In this document: positions 33,877 to 42,422 of the stretch, in pieces
Layout: every line of letters starts with the position of its first letter
Numbering within the stretch: the stretch's first letter is position 1
NCBI RefSeq assembly: GCF_900090225.1
Contig: NZ_FMHY01000002.1
Coordinates: forward strand, 2,170,001 to 2,234,000
Reading direction: 5' to 3'
Origin: Micromonospora eburnea
Lineage (GTDB): Bacteria > Actinomycetota > Actinomycetes > Mycobacteriales > Micromonosporaceae
DNA: 64,000 nucleotides
Made by a program: the position numbers and the translations under genes
Notes under the pieces: generated by a model
The model's database searches: none
Told to the model about the DNA's origin: nothing
What the model saw: only the letters and a program-made list of their open reading frames with translations

Positions 33877-34740
33877 CGTCTGGTTGAGTTCGTCGTCGAG
33901 GCGTCGGGCTGCTTCGGTCTCGATTGGGCCTTGCGGTTCGATGTCCTCGCCGGCGAGGCGGGCGGCCATCAGGCGGATCATGGCGACTTTGATCATCGCT
34001 TCGGCGTGTGCGGGTTTGCGCTCGTAGTCGCGGGCCAACCGTCTGCACCGTCCCAACCAGGCGAAGGTTCGTTCCACCACCCAACGTCGGGGTAGCACCT
34101 GGAAGCCTTTCACGTCGGCGTTGCGGGCGACGATCTGCAGGTCGATCCCGGCGTGCGTGCGGGCCCATGCCAGCAGGCCCGCGTCGACCCGGTTGACGTA
34201 GCCGGCGTCGGCCCAGACCAGGCCCAACAGCGGGAACGTCTCGGTGATCCCCGCGAGGACCAACTTGGCGCCGGCACGCTCTTGTATCGACGCGGAATGC
34301 ACCACCGCCTTGAGCAACAGTCCGCAGGCGTCGACCAGGACATGGCGCTTACGGCCCCGAGTGTGTTTGCCGGCGTCGTAGCCGACCGCCTCACCGCCCT
34401 GGTGGCTGTGCGCGGTTTGCGAGTCCAGCACCGCGGCCGATGGCTGCGGGTCACGTCCCTCGTGGCGGCACGTCCCGCATGACCTCGTGCCATGGGACGT
34501 GGCCTACCGGTGGTTTCGCTGCTGGAGTACCGACGGGACGTGGGACCGGGGGTATGACCGGCTGCGAGACGCGGTGCGGGTGGCGCCGTACCGGTCCGCA
34601 GCACGTACAGGATTGTGTCGATGACTAACCGACGTGGATACCGCAACGGCCGACCGCCCCGACGCGGATTTCGCTGCGGCAGCAACGGCTCGATCACTGT
34701 CCACTGCCCATCAGTCAACGACGACTCGTACGCCGGTTTA
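33861..34740 (-). mobile_element. IS5-family element, degenerate
   Basis: Contains a transposase reading frame broken by several shifts and inserted in the permease gene. Ends are approximate: no clean terminal repeats could be aligned by eye. Confidence 0.6.
33874..34718 (-). pseudogene. IS5-family transposase, frameshifted
   Basis: The N-terminal part starts at 34718 (TTG; TDGQWTVIEPLLP, then RYPRRLVIDTILYVLRTG). The frame is then lost between about 34400 and 34590, and an intact-looking catalytic half follows (LDSQTAHSHQGGEAVGYDAGK, RKRHVLVDACGLLL, VWADAGYVNRVD, RRWVVERTFAWLGRCRRLA). Typical IS5 DDE layout. Non-functional. Confidence 0.78.
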
Positions 34741-34756
34741 CAGACACGGCGACACA

Positions 34757-34795
34757 GACGTGATCTTCGCTGACACAGTCAGCGAAGATCACGTC
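34757..34795. terminator. Perfect 18-bp inverted repeat, likely bidirectional terminator
   Basis: gacgtgatcttcgctgac and its exact complement are separated by ACA. There is no T run, but the stem is strong. It lies between the IS5 relic and the ligase pseudogene, both of which read leftward, so it could also be an element end. Confidence 0.5.
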
Positions 34796-34914
34796 CAGGC
34801 ATCACAACACTCTCTGAGGCGGACGACGACGTCATCCGGACGGCAATCCCGGCACCCGGGGTATCGCTTCTCCACTGCCCGTCCACGAGCACAGCCGGAA
34901 GAGCCGGCGGATGG

Positions 34915-35769
34915 TTAGCCCAGATCGCCGAAGTAGCCCGCCTCCTCGCCGAGGAGCAACGGCACGTCGTACACCGACATGTCCGGCCGGTGCCGGGCGT
35001 AGCGAACCCGGTGTCTCCACCGTTGGTGTTCGAACGCCATGTCGGCGTCGATCTCGACCACGACGGTGGGGTCGACTTGTACGTATCGCAGCGGTTTCGG
35101 GTCGGTCGAACTGGCCGGACCGGGATGCGGGCAGCGGCGCTGGCCAGGGGTGGACCACGGCGCCGCGGTGTGGTGCGGGGCGCGGTGGGCGCAGCAGCGC
35201 CGCGAGTTCCTGGCGTTGGCCTTGGGTCAGCGGGTGGGTGCGTCCGGTGTAGCGTAGCCGCTGCCTGCGGTCGAACCGTCCGACGAGGGCGGTGTCCGGG
35301 TGGCTGATGCTGCCGGTTACCCCACCGATTATCGCTTCGGTCACCAGCCTGGTTCGGAACTTCCACCAGCCGCGGCGGCCGGGCTCGTATCGGCCGTCCA
35401 GGCGTTTGCTGACCACGCCTTCGATGCCTGCGGCGACGGTCCAGTGCAGCAGCCAGTCGGCCACTTGCCGCATGTCGGTCGTCTGTGGTGTGAGGGTGAG
35501 TTGCGCTGGTGCGTCGGTGAGCAGGTGTTCCAGCCGGGCGCGTCGCTGTGACAGCGGCTGCTGGAGGAGTATCTGTCCGCCGGTGTCGGTGAGGAGGTCG
35601 AACAGCACGTAGTGGGCGGGGGAGTCGTGTGCCAGGCGCAGCAGGTCGCGGCCGGCGGTGACCCGGCGTTGCAGGAGCGCGAAGTTGGTCCGACCCCGAT
35701 CCAGGCGATCAGCTCACCGTCGAGGACCACCCCCGGCGGGATCGCGGCGCGGATGGCGCGGGTGATGTC
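34915..35769 (-). pseudogene. ATP-dependent DNA ligase (LigD ligase-like), 3' part with frameshifts
   Basis: Read leftward: DITRAIRAAIPPGVVLDGELIAWIG (motif III region), shift, VLFDLLTDTGGQILLQQPLSQRR, GIEGVVSKRLDGRYEPGRRGWWKFR (motifs IV and V), an OB-fold start, a second shift near 35160, then VVVEIDADMAFEHQRWRHRVRYARHR and the end EEAGYFGDLG. The adenylation-domain start lies at 38158-38257, so the gene is split by a 2.39-kb insertion. The reading direction and the YFP|DITR junction match exactly. Confidence 0.75.
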
Positions 35770-36041
35770 TGCTGGCACCGTCGGATATCAGAATGGTCCG
35801 AATTGCCTGGGGCCGCGCCATGGCGGCGGGCCCTACGGTGTGTCGCTTGGCAGGACCGCCCCCATGCGGCGCGCTTGGGGCCAGCGCGCCGCGTGCTCTG
35901 GGTGGCGACTGAAAGCCCGCGCGGCTTCCGAATCTGGCCGAGATGAGTACCTTCATCATGGCCCGCTCGGCGCAAATCAACGCTGCCTGTGGCGGTCACG
36001 CTTTTCTCCGCTACGTGCACCACCACGGCGATTTGTCGATA

Positions 36042-36464
36042 TCAGGCGGTGCTGGTGTCGTGCATCGCGCGGTTGGTGAGCACGTCGTCCATGTGCGTCT
36101 CGGCCCAAATCTTGAGGCCGCGCATCATCTGATGCAAGGACAGACCGAGCTCGGTCAGCTCGTAAGAGACCGTGACGGGCACGGTCGGCACCACGGTGCG
36201 GCTGATCAGCCCGTCGCGCTCCAGAGAGCGCAGCGTCTGAGTCAGCATCTTCTGGCTCACACCGGCCAGCAGGCGGGATAACTGCGAGTAGCGCATCGGC
36301 CGCGGCTCGCCGACGCAGTCGGGCCCGCTGCCCAGAGCGGCCAGAATCAGCGCGACCCATTTGTGGGAGATGCGGTCAAGCAGCTGGTGACTAGGACATA
36401 CCGCTAGGAAAGCGTCATATTCGATCTTTGCCTGCGCCGTCTTCTGGGACGCTGTCGTCGCCAT
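36042..36464 (-). CDS. HxlR-family transcriptional regulator
   Basis: 140 residues from ATG 36464 with GGAGGA 8 bases upstream. It has the HxlR pattern: Cys in FLAVCPSHQLLDRISHKW, then LILAALGSG, RYSQLSRLLAGVSQKMLTQTLRSLERDGLISR and VSYELTELGLSL. The single N-terminal Cys could sense quinones or oxidants, as in YodB/HypR relatives. Divergent from the aldo/keto reductase, which is its likely target. Inside the segment inserted in the ligase gene. Confidence 0.88.
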   Translation of the reverse strand: MATTASQKTAQAKIEYDAFLAVCPSHQLLDRISHKWVALILAALGSGPDCVGEPRPMRYSQLSRLLAGVSQKMLTQTLRSLERDGLISRTVVPTVPVTVSYELTELGLSLHQMMRGLKIWAETHMDDVLTNRAMHDTSTA

Positions 36465-36479
36465 CGGCGACTCCTCCAA

Positions 36480-36604
36480 CCGTTGGGTGCCTAACGAACC
36501 TGCAAGTGCCTACTTCCCGATAGAGAGTAACGCGGTCACAGTGGAGCAAGTATCCGGCAGGCGGAATTATCGCCTGGCCCAAACACGAAGACAAAGGTAC
36601 GAGC
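36480..36604. promoter_or_regulatory. Divergent promoter region of hxlR-like and AKR genes
   Basis: GTGCCTA is repeated at 36487 and 36506, and AAGTgcctACTT near 36503-36514 is a short palindrome. These are candidate HxlR half-sites. No convincing -35/-10 pair was fixed. Confidence 0.4.
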
Positions 36605-37471
36605 ATGATCTCCACTTCCCTTCCCGGCGGTACCTGGACGCTGGGAGACCTGACCGTCACCCGGTTCGGCTACGGCGCTATGCAGCTCGCCGGCCCCTGG
36701 GTCATGGGACCGCCCGCCGACCACGACGGCGCCCTCGCCGTCCTCCGCGAGGCCGTCAACCTCGGCATCACCCACATCGACACCGCCGACGCCTACGGGC
36801 CGCACGTCACCAACCAGCTGATCCGCGAAGCGCTGCACCCATACGCCGAATCGCTGCATATCGCGACCAAGGTCGGCGCAACCCGCGACGAGCAGGGCGG
36901 CTGGCCGCCGGCCCGCGACCCGGAAAGCCTGCGCCGGGCCGTCCACGACAACCTCGAAACTCTCGGCCTCGAGGTACTCGACCTGGTCAACCTCCGGCTC
37001 GGCAACGCCGAAGGACCCCAGCCCGGCCCGATCGCCGAGGCATTCGAGACGCTTGTCGAACTCCAGCGGCAGGGCCTGATCCGGCACCTCGGGGTGAGCA
37101 ACGCGACGGCCGAACAGGTCACCGAGGCGAAGGCGATCGCGCCGATCGTGTGCGTGCAGAACATGTACAACCTCGCGCACCGCCAGGACGACGAGTTGAT
37201 CGACGCGCTCGCCGAAGAGGGCATCGCCTACGTGCCCTTCTTCCCCCTCGGCGGCTTCAGCCCGCTGCAGTCGTCGGAACTCTCGGCCGTGGCCGCCCGG
37301 TTGGAGGCGACACCGATGTCGGTCGCCCTGGCCTGGCTGCTGCAGCGCTCGCCGAACATCCTGCTGATCCCCGGCACCTCCTCCACAGCCCACCTGCACG
37401 AGAACGTCGCCGGCGCGGGCCTCTCGCTCTCCGCCGACGACCTCACCGCGCTGGACAACATCGGCCGCTAG
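36605..37471 (+). CDS. Aldo/keto reductase
   Basis: 288 residues with a TIM-barrel AKR pattern: RFGYGAMQLAGP, catalytic Asp and Tyr in HIDTADAYGPH, Lys in IATKVGA. The usual His position reads LDLVNLRLG, as in a subgroup of actinobacterial AKRs. The cofactor segment ILLIPGTSSTAHLHENV is present. It reduces carbonyls with NADPH. Divergent from hxlR, a pairing typical of electrophile or quinone stress response. Confidence 0.9.
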   Translation: MISTSLPGGTWTLGDLTVTRFGYGAMQLAGPWVMGPPADHDGALAVLREAVNLGITHIDTADAYGPHVTNQLIREALHPYAESLHIATKVGATRDEQGGWPPARDPESLRRAVHDNLETLGLEVLDLVNLRLGNAEGPQPGPIAEAFETLVELQRQGLIRHLGVSNATAEQVTEAKAIAPIVCVQNMYNLAHRQDDELIDALAEEGIAYVPFFPLGGFSPLQSSELSAVAARLEATPMSVALAWLLQRSPNILLIPGTSSTAHLHENVAGAGLSLSADDLTALDNIGR

Positions 37472-37552
37472 CGGGACATCAACCGGCCCACCGCGGTGTG
37501 AGACCAGCAGGCACGAGTCTCAAACAACCGACCGGCCCGAAGACGCGCCATA

Positions 37553-37595
37553 GTTGCGGTGGTGCACGTGGACGGTCCACGTGCACCACCGCAAC
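37553..37595. repeat. 43-bp perfect palindrome
   Basis: Arms of 21 bp (start gttgcggtggtgcacg) around a single central G. Located 81 bp after the AKR stop and 35 bp before the integrase relic. Could terminate the AKR transcript, although it lacks a T run, or be a recombination or protein-binding site. Confidence 0.7.
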
Positions 37596-37630
37596 CTCGT
37601 ACCGCGAGTCGAACAAGACCAGGACCGCGG

Positions 37631-38043
37631 TTACTCGTGGTTAGCAATGCGGGCGGCGTACGCGTGCCAGTCGCCCGCGGCTGCGCGCTGCCACGCCACG
37701 GCGCTGCTGATGTCGATGCCAAGGCAGCGGGCAAGCACCGCGGCGGGGAGTTCGACGCGAGTTGGAACAGTGCCGCGGTGCGAGCGGCGCGGGCGGGCAC
37801 GCCGATCGCCGAGAGGCGCTTGCGCAGCGCCTCGGGGCTGATCGGCTGAGTCCACGGCCGGCCGGGGAAAATCCATGGTGCTGCGCCCGCCAGCCGCGCA
37901 GCATCGCCTCAACCATCGCGTCCTCGGGCCGCAGATGCACCACGCCGGTCGTGAACCCCATGCGCGCCGAACCCGGCACCTCAAGGCCTTGACGCTGCGC
38001 CATCCGCCCATCCCCTCCGATGGGCATAACGTGCATCAGATGC
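37631..38043 (-). pseudogene. Integrase relic with internal deletion
   Basis: Read leftward: VVHLRPEDAMVEAMLRGWRAQ, the start of a family of actinobacterial tyrosine recombinases, then a jump to PISPEALRKRLSAIGVPARAARTAALFQLA and the tail ELPAAVLARCLGIDISSAVAWQRAAAGDWHAY, with one frame change. The middle, including the catalytic residues, is missing. Confidence 0.6.
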
Positions 38044-38157
38044 AAGAGCTGCGGTCAGTCACCAGACGGGACAAGCCATGCAGAAGACTCGGAATCTGCA
38101 GCGCGCGATCCGCCTGGAGCGTCAGTGGCCGTGCATCTAACGGAATTCCCGAGGGTT

Positions 38158-38257
38158 GGGGAAGTAGGTGGTCAGGTTCCGGCCGGCCCGTGACTGCAGG
38201 TACACCCCGCCGGTCTCGCGGAAGGCGATACACCTCCACCCGTCCTGCTCCAGACTC
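38158..38257 (-). pseudogene. ATP-dependent DNA ligase, adenylation-domain fragment
   Basis: Read leftward: EQDGWRCIAFRETGGVYLQSRAGRNLTTYFP. This is the KxDG adenylation motif region with Glu in place of the nucleotide-accepting Lys, and it ends exactly where the fragment at 35769 begins (DITRAIR). The start of the gene is not recognisable further upstream. Confidence 0.65.
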
Positions 38258-38299
38258 GCCGGTGTCTCACGAGACAGCCCATTGGCCCCGAAACTTCGC

Positions 38300-39622
38300 C
38301 TAGATCAGTAGCTCCTGTCTGCGTTCGTGACGCACTGATGGGTTGTTTTCGGCGTCACGGAGGGCTTGGGTGGTGACCCGGGAGGCGAGCAGGAGCGCGG
38401 CGAGCACGAGTCCGAGGGCTGCGGCGATGAAGGGTGCGTGGATTCCCAGGCTGCGTCCGAGCATGCCGCCGGCGAGGGCTCCGAGGGGGACGACACCCAG
38501 GACGACCAGGCGGTAGGCGGCGGTGACGCGGCCGAGGAGTTCGTCGGGGACTGCTGCTTGGCGCAGGGTGCTGACGACGATCTGGTTCAGCGAGGTGGCG
38601 ATGGCAGCGCAGAACATGCTGGCAAGGGCGAGGGGTGTGTTGTGACTCAGGCCGAGGATGGCGTAGCTGGCGGCCGGGGTGAGGGCGGCGAGCCAGGTGG
38701 TGGGGCCGCCGCCGATACGGGGCACGACGTGTTCGGCGAGCAGTGAGCCGGCGATCGCGCCGGCGGCGGGGACGGCGATGAACAGGCCGTAGCGTGACAT
38801 GGGCATGTGGTACGGGCCGGTGATCAGCAGAACGAGCAACCCGCCGGTGGCCGCGCCGAAGAAGTTGATTGCCGCCGAGATGAACGCGACCCGGCGCAGC
38901 AGGTCGTGGTGCCAGAAGTGGGCCCATCCGGAGCGGATGTCCTGGGTGATGGTGGTCGGGGTCGAGTGGCGGCGCTGCTGTTCCCCGCTGGTGGGGCGCA
39001 GCGCGGGCAGCAGTAGAGCTGCCAGGCCGGCGAGGGCGAACGCGGCCGCGCCGGTGTAGAAGGCCGCTGATGCTGCCAGCGCGAACAACGCCGCCCCGGC
39101 AGGCGGACCGATGAAGGTGTTGATGACGGACTGGGTCGCGAACAATCGGCCGTTGGCGCGCTCGAGCTGCTCGCGTGGCAAGAGACGGGGCGGGATGGTC
39201 AGGGCGGCGTTGTCGACCATCGTCTCGGCGCAGCCGGCTAGGAACACTGCGGCGTAGAGCAGTGCGACGTGGCGCCATCCATTCGCCAAGGTCACGGCGA
39301 GCAGCGCGAACCCGGCCGCGCGCAGCCAGTTGCCAGCGGTGAGTATCCGACGTCTGTCCATCCGGTCGGCCATCGCGCCGGCGGGGAGGGTTGCGACCAG
39401 CCAGGGCAGGAACTGCACCACCGTCATGCCCGCCACCGCGAGCGGGTCACGGGTCAGCGTGGCGACGAGCAGCGGCGCCGCGGCCTGCAGTAGCCCGTCG
39501 GCGAGGTTTGAGGACGCTTGGGACGCCCACAGCGCCGTGAACGATCTGCGTGGGGCGGCGGCAGGCACGGTCTGTCTCCTGATGCTGTTCTCATGGGTGA
39601 TTGGCTGATTGGGGGTGAGCAT
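38300..39622 (-). CDS. MFS efflux transporter (MFS_3/EntS-like)
   Basis: 440 residues with 10-12 hydrophobic helices. The family loop GAMADRMDRRRIL lies between helices 2 and 3, near residues 81-93, and FATQSVINTFIGPPAGAALF is the second-repeat signature. Probably a proton-driven exporter of a small molecule. It is divergent from the CGNR-type gene 52 bp away, so the two may be co-regulated. Confidence 0.88.
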   Translation of the reverse strand: MLTPNQPITHENSIRRQTVPAAAPRRSFTALWASQASSNLADGLLQAAAPLLVATLTRDPLAVAGMTVVQFLPWLVATLPAGAMADRMDRRRILTAGNWLRAAGFALLAVTLANGWRHVALLYAAVFLAGCAETMVDNAALTIPPRLLPREQLERANGRLFATQSVINTFIGPPAGAALFALAASAAFYTGAAAFALAGLAALLLPALRPTSGEQQRRHSTPTTITQDIRSGWAHFWHHDLLRRVAFISAAINFFGAATGGLLVLLITGPYHMPMSRYGLFIAVPAAGAIAGSLLAEHVVPRIGGGPTTWLAALTPAASYAILGLSHNTPLALASMFCAAIATSLNQIVVSTLRQAAVPDELLGRVTAAYRLVVLGVVPLGALAGGMLGRSLGIHAPFIAAALGLVLAALLLASRVTTQALRDAENNPSVRHERRQELLI

Positions 39623-39674
39623 GCCACTGGGGTGGTCTCACATGCAACAATGCCTTTGGCCATGAGAGGAGCTG

Positions 39675-40268
39675 ATGGTGAGGTTCGGCCACATCTCGGG
39701 CGACCGCATGCTCGACCTGGTGAACACCGTTGCCTGGCGCCTCGGCGGGCGCGAACGCGCCGAGAACCTGAAGACCTTCTCCGACGTCGTCGACTGGTGC
39801 GTCGAGTCCGACCTGATCAGCGGAGACGAGGCCGTGGCCTTGCGCGACCTCGCCGGCCAGGACGACGACCAGGCCGAGCGGGAACGGCAACAGGTCATCG
39901 AAGCGCGCGAGAGCGCCTACGCGGCTCTCTTCGAGGATGACACCGAAGCCGCCGCAGACCTCGCGGGCATGTACCGGGCGGCGATCGCCGCAGCCGACCT
40001 GGTCCGCACCGGCGACCGCTGGCAATGGCGAGACCGGGAAACCGACCTCTGTTTGCCCCGCAATCGCATCGTCCGCGGGCTCGTGGCTCTCACCCAGCGC
40101 GACGACCTCGACCGCCTCCACCAGTGCGAAGACGCCAAGTGCGGCTGGGTTTATCTCGACACATCACCGCGGCGGAACCGCCGCTGGTGCAACACGAAGG
40201 ACTGCGGCGACCGCAACCGCGCCCGCGCCTACTACGCCCGACAAAAGGCGAAGAGCCACCGGCCCTGA
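39675..40268 (+). CDS. CGNR zinc-finger regulator with ABATE domain
   Basis: 197 residues from ATG 39675 with GAGAGGA upstream. The N-terminal ABATE domain (LDLVNTVAWR) is followed by a C-terminal CGNR zinc finger: C-x4-C in HQCEDAKCGW, then RRNRRWCNTKDCGDRNRARAYYARQ. These stress-linked actinobacterial proteins are presumed DNA-binding. Divergent from the MFS exporter, which is a candidate target. Confidence 0.88.
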   Translation: MVRFGHISGDRMLDLVNTVAWRLGGRERAENLKTFSDVVDWCVESDLISGDEAVALRDLAGQDDDQAERERQQVIEARESAYAALFEDDTEAAADLAGMYRAAIAAADLVRTGDRWQWRDRETDLCLPRNRIVRGLVALTQRDDLDRLHQCEDAKCGWVYLDTSPRRNRRWCNTKDCGDRNRARAYYARQKAKSHRP

Positions 40269-40351
40269 TTCCTTCACCGCCTGCGATCGTGGACTCACGA
40301 CGCCGAGACTCAATCAACGTCCCCGGCCAGTACAGCTAGAAGCGGACACCG

Positions 40352-41049
40352 CACCAATGTCGCAGAGCAGGTGCTGGTGCAGAGTTCGGCGAACCTGACC
40401 GTCAGCAACGCAGAACAGGCCTGGAACAACGCGCTGACCCTGGTCGGGGAACACCGCCGTCTACAACGCGTACGTCGCCTACTTCAACGACCTGGCGGCC
40501 CAGATGAAGAACAACGACTACTACCGGACCACCTCCGGCGGCAACGCAGAGTCGTACTTCTTCCCGCGCGCCGGCTCGAGCGCCAGCACCGACACGATCT
40601 ACAACATGCTCGACGAGAACGTCACCTGCGAGGGCAACACCTCGGTCGGCACCGAGACGGGACGCACCGTCATCCGGATCGGCATGTGGGACTTCAGCCG
40701 CAACGCCATCGCGACCAAGCTGCGTGAGCTGGCCGACCGGAAGTGCTGGGTCGACGTCGTCTACACCGAGATGGGCGGGGACGTGCGGAGCATCCTCGGC
40801 GGGCACGACCGAATCCAGCTCTACCGGATCAGCGGCAGCTACATCGTCCACTCGAAGTACATGTTGATCGAGGGGACGTACCGTGGCCTGCGGGACACCA
40901 AGTGGGTGATCACGGGCAGCCACAACTACTCCGACCAGGCGCTGCGGGAGGACGACGAGGCTCTGCTGCGGATCCGGTCGGCGACCATCCACGACCAGTA
41001 CCGGTCGAACTTCTGGGCGCTGCGCGCCGCAGGCGTGCCGCAGAGCTGA
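40352..41049 (+). pseudogene. Phospholipase D-like protein, 5'-truncated and frameshifted
   Basis: Frame 1 reads QVLVQSSANLTVSNAEQAWNNALTLVG, then an extra G near 40449 shifts to NTAVYNAYVAYFNDLAAQMKNNDYY and onward. The second HKD-type motif is present (SYIVHSKYMLIEG, ITGSHNYSDQALREDDE). The signal peptide and most of the first HKD half are missing. Ends at 41049. Confidence 0.7.
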
Positions 41050-41237
41050 CCCCCCGGGGCGGTAGGGACGGCCGGGGGCGCTCTTGGGGAGGGCGAGTGG
41101 GGGGTGGCCCCCCGGGCAGGACTTCGTCCTGACCGTTGCCACGAAGGGACCGGAGGCTCCCGGGCTCGCCGTATTGGCGGCTTCTCGTCTCATCCATCTG
41201 GCATGTCCCGGTTGTCGTTCTCGGTGAGGATGAGGGC

Positions 41238-41477
41238 ATGCCTGCATGGAACAAGTGGTGGGGTCGGCTCGCCGCAGTCGTTGCTGCGGTCGTGTTCTCG
41301 GTGTTCGTGCCGGTCGCGGCCTGGGCGTCCTCGGGGACCGGCGAGCGGGTGGTGGAAGCCGTCCGGCGTAGGCCGCTAGGCGGCGCGGGCACGTTCTGCT
41401 GCCTGGTGGTTATCGCCGCGGTCGTGCTGCTGGTGATGTGGTTGAGTCGCCGCCGGCGGGACAGGCAGCAGCGCTGA
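41238..41477 (+). CDS. Small membrane protein (79 aa)
   Basis: ATG 41238, preceded by GAGGATGAGGG. Two hydrophobic helices (LAAVVAAVVFSVFVPVAAW and FCCLVVIAAVVLLVMWL) are separated by about 27 residues, with an Arg-rich C-terminus (SRRRRDRQQR). The first helix ends AWASSG and could act as a signal anchor. No family recognised. Confidence 0.5.
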   Translation: MPAWNKWWGRLAAVVAAVVFSVFVPVAAWASSGTGERVVEAVRRRPLGGAGTFCCLVVIAAVVLLVMWLSRRRRDRQQR

Positions 41478-42189
41478 CGTGGTCGGGTGGGACAAGGCGA
41501 CCAGCGCGGTAAATCCGGCTTGACATTTCTTGAGCCGTGCACTTCGTCATCTGGCTGGCCCATTGGAACGGCTTCATCGCCTGATCCAGCCCGGCCCCTC
41601 CGCCCGCGGCAAGAAGGCCGACCGGATCCAGGCCGTCTGGTGTAACGCAATGACGGGCTCTTGGGGCCCCGGTAGCGGCCACAAGCTTGACCCAGTCCCC
41701 GGGTTCCGGAAGCCACAACGTGTCGGGACGGCGAGCCGCGGCCGGCCACACGTGGCGGCACGTCACACGGCCGGGTGACCAGCGCCCGACGCCGGCCCGC
41801 GCGCCACGCCGGCCAGTACTGTCACAGGCGTTGGAGCGGCGGTCGTGGAAGTGGTGCCGCGCCCGCCGCTCCCACCATGTCGCCCGAAGGGGTTCCCGAG
41901 TCGGCCCAGCTTCCTTGCCGCCCGCCCTCCGGCCTGTGGTGACGGGGCCGACGGGCCATTAGGGGGCCGCCGCCCACAGCAGCGGAGGATTGTCCGTCGC
42001 CCGTCGCCTGTCGCCCGTCGCCCAACAGTCATCCAGCCGCGCCCGCTCATCGCGGACCTTCTGGCGCAGATCCGAATCCGGTAGTGGCCGGGGCCGTGAG
42101 GGCTCAGCGAAAACTCCTTTGCCGCATACGATGGCTCTTGCTGTAGTGGGACGACCGTCAGCGCCCCGTTTGGTAGGTACAGGCTGAAC
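41478..42189. other. 712-bp stretch with no recognisable gene
   Basis: Frames here are unconvincing on both strands. A short tandem array of gtcgcccgtcgcc units lies at about 41996-42023. Probably degraded mobile-element sequence, given the IS5 fragment that follows. Confidence 0.4.
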
Positions 42190-42363
42190 TCCGCGACGTC
42201 GAGCAGACCCTCGCCCTGCTGCTCTGGTTCCGCCGCCTGCGCATCCGCTGGGAAGTCCGCGACGACGGCTCGGCGGCGGCAGCCGGGCGCGGATCATCCA
42301 CGAAACCTTCCTCACCCTCGCCCGCGTCATCATCTGCTGGCGCCGGCTCCAACACTCAAGAGT
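42190..42363 (+). pseudogene. IS5-family transposase, C-terminal fragment
   Basis: The reading LRDVEQTLALLLWFRRLRIRWEVRDD, then after a shift FLTLARVIICWRRLQHSRV, matches the end of IS5 transposases (ERTLAWLxRFRRLxIRWE type). The rest is absent. Confidence 0.55.
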
Positions 42364-42422
42364 GAGGAGCTCCAAGCCAGCCTGTGCTTGCGCCCGAGCA
42401 GCGAAAGGCGAGATCATCACGC

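Noticed and set aside
37641..38045. Intact small protein gene on the minus strand
   Set aside because: Recognisable integrase start and end segments are split between two frames, so it is a deletion relic and not a new gene.
41996..42023. gtcgcccgtcgcc tandem repeats as a regulatory array
   Set aside because: Short, imperfect and in apparently decayed DNA. Low-complexity slippage is a sufficient explanation.
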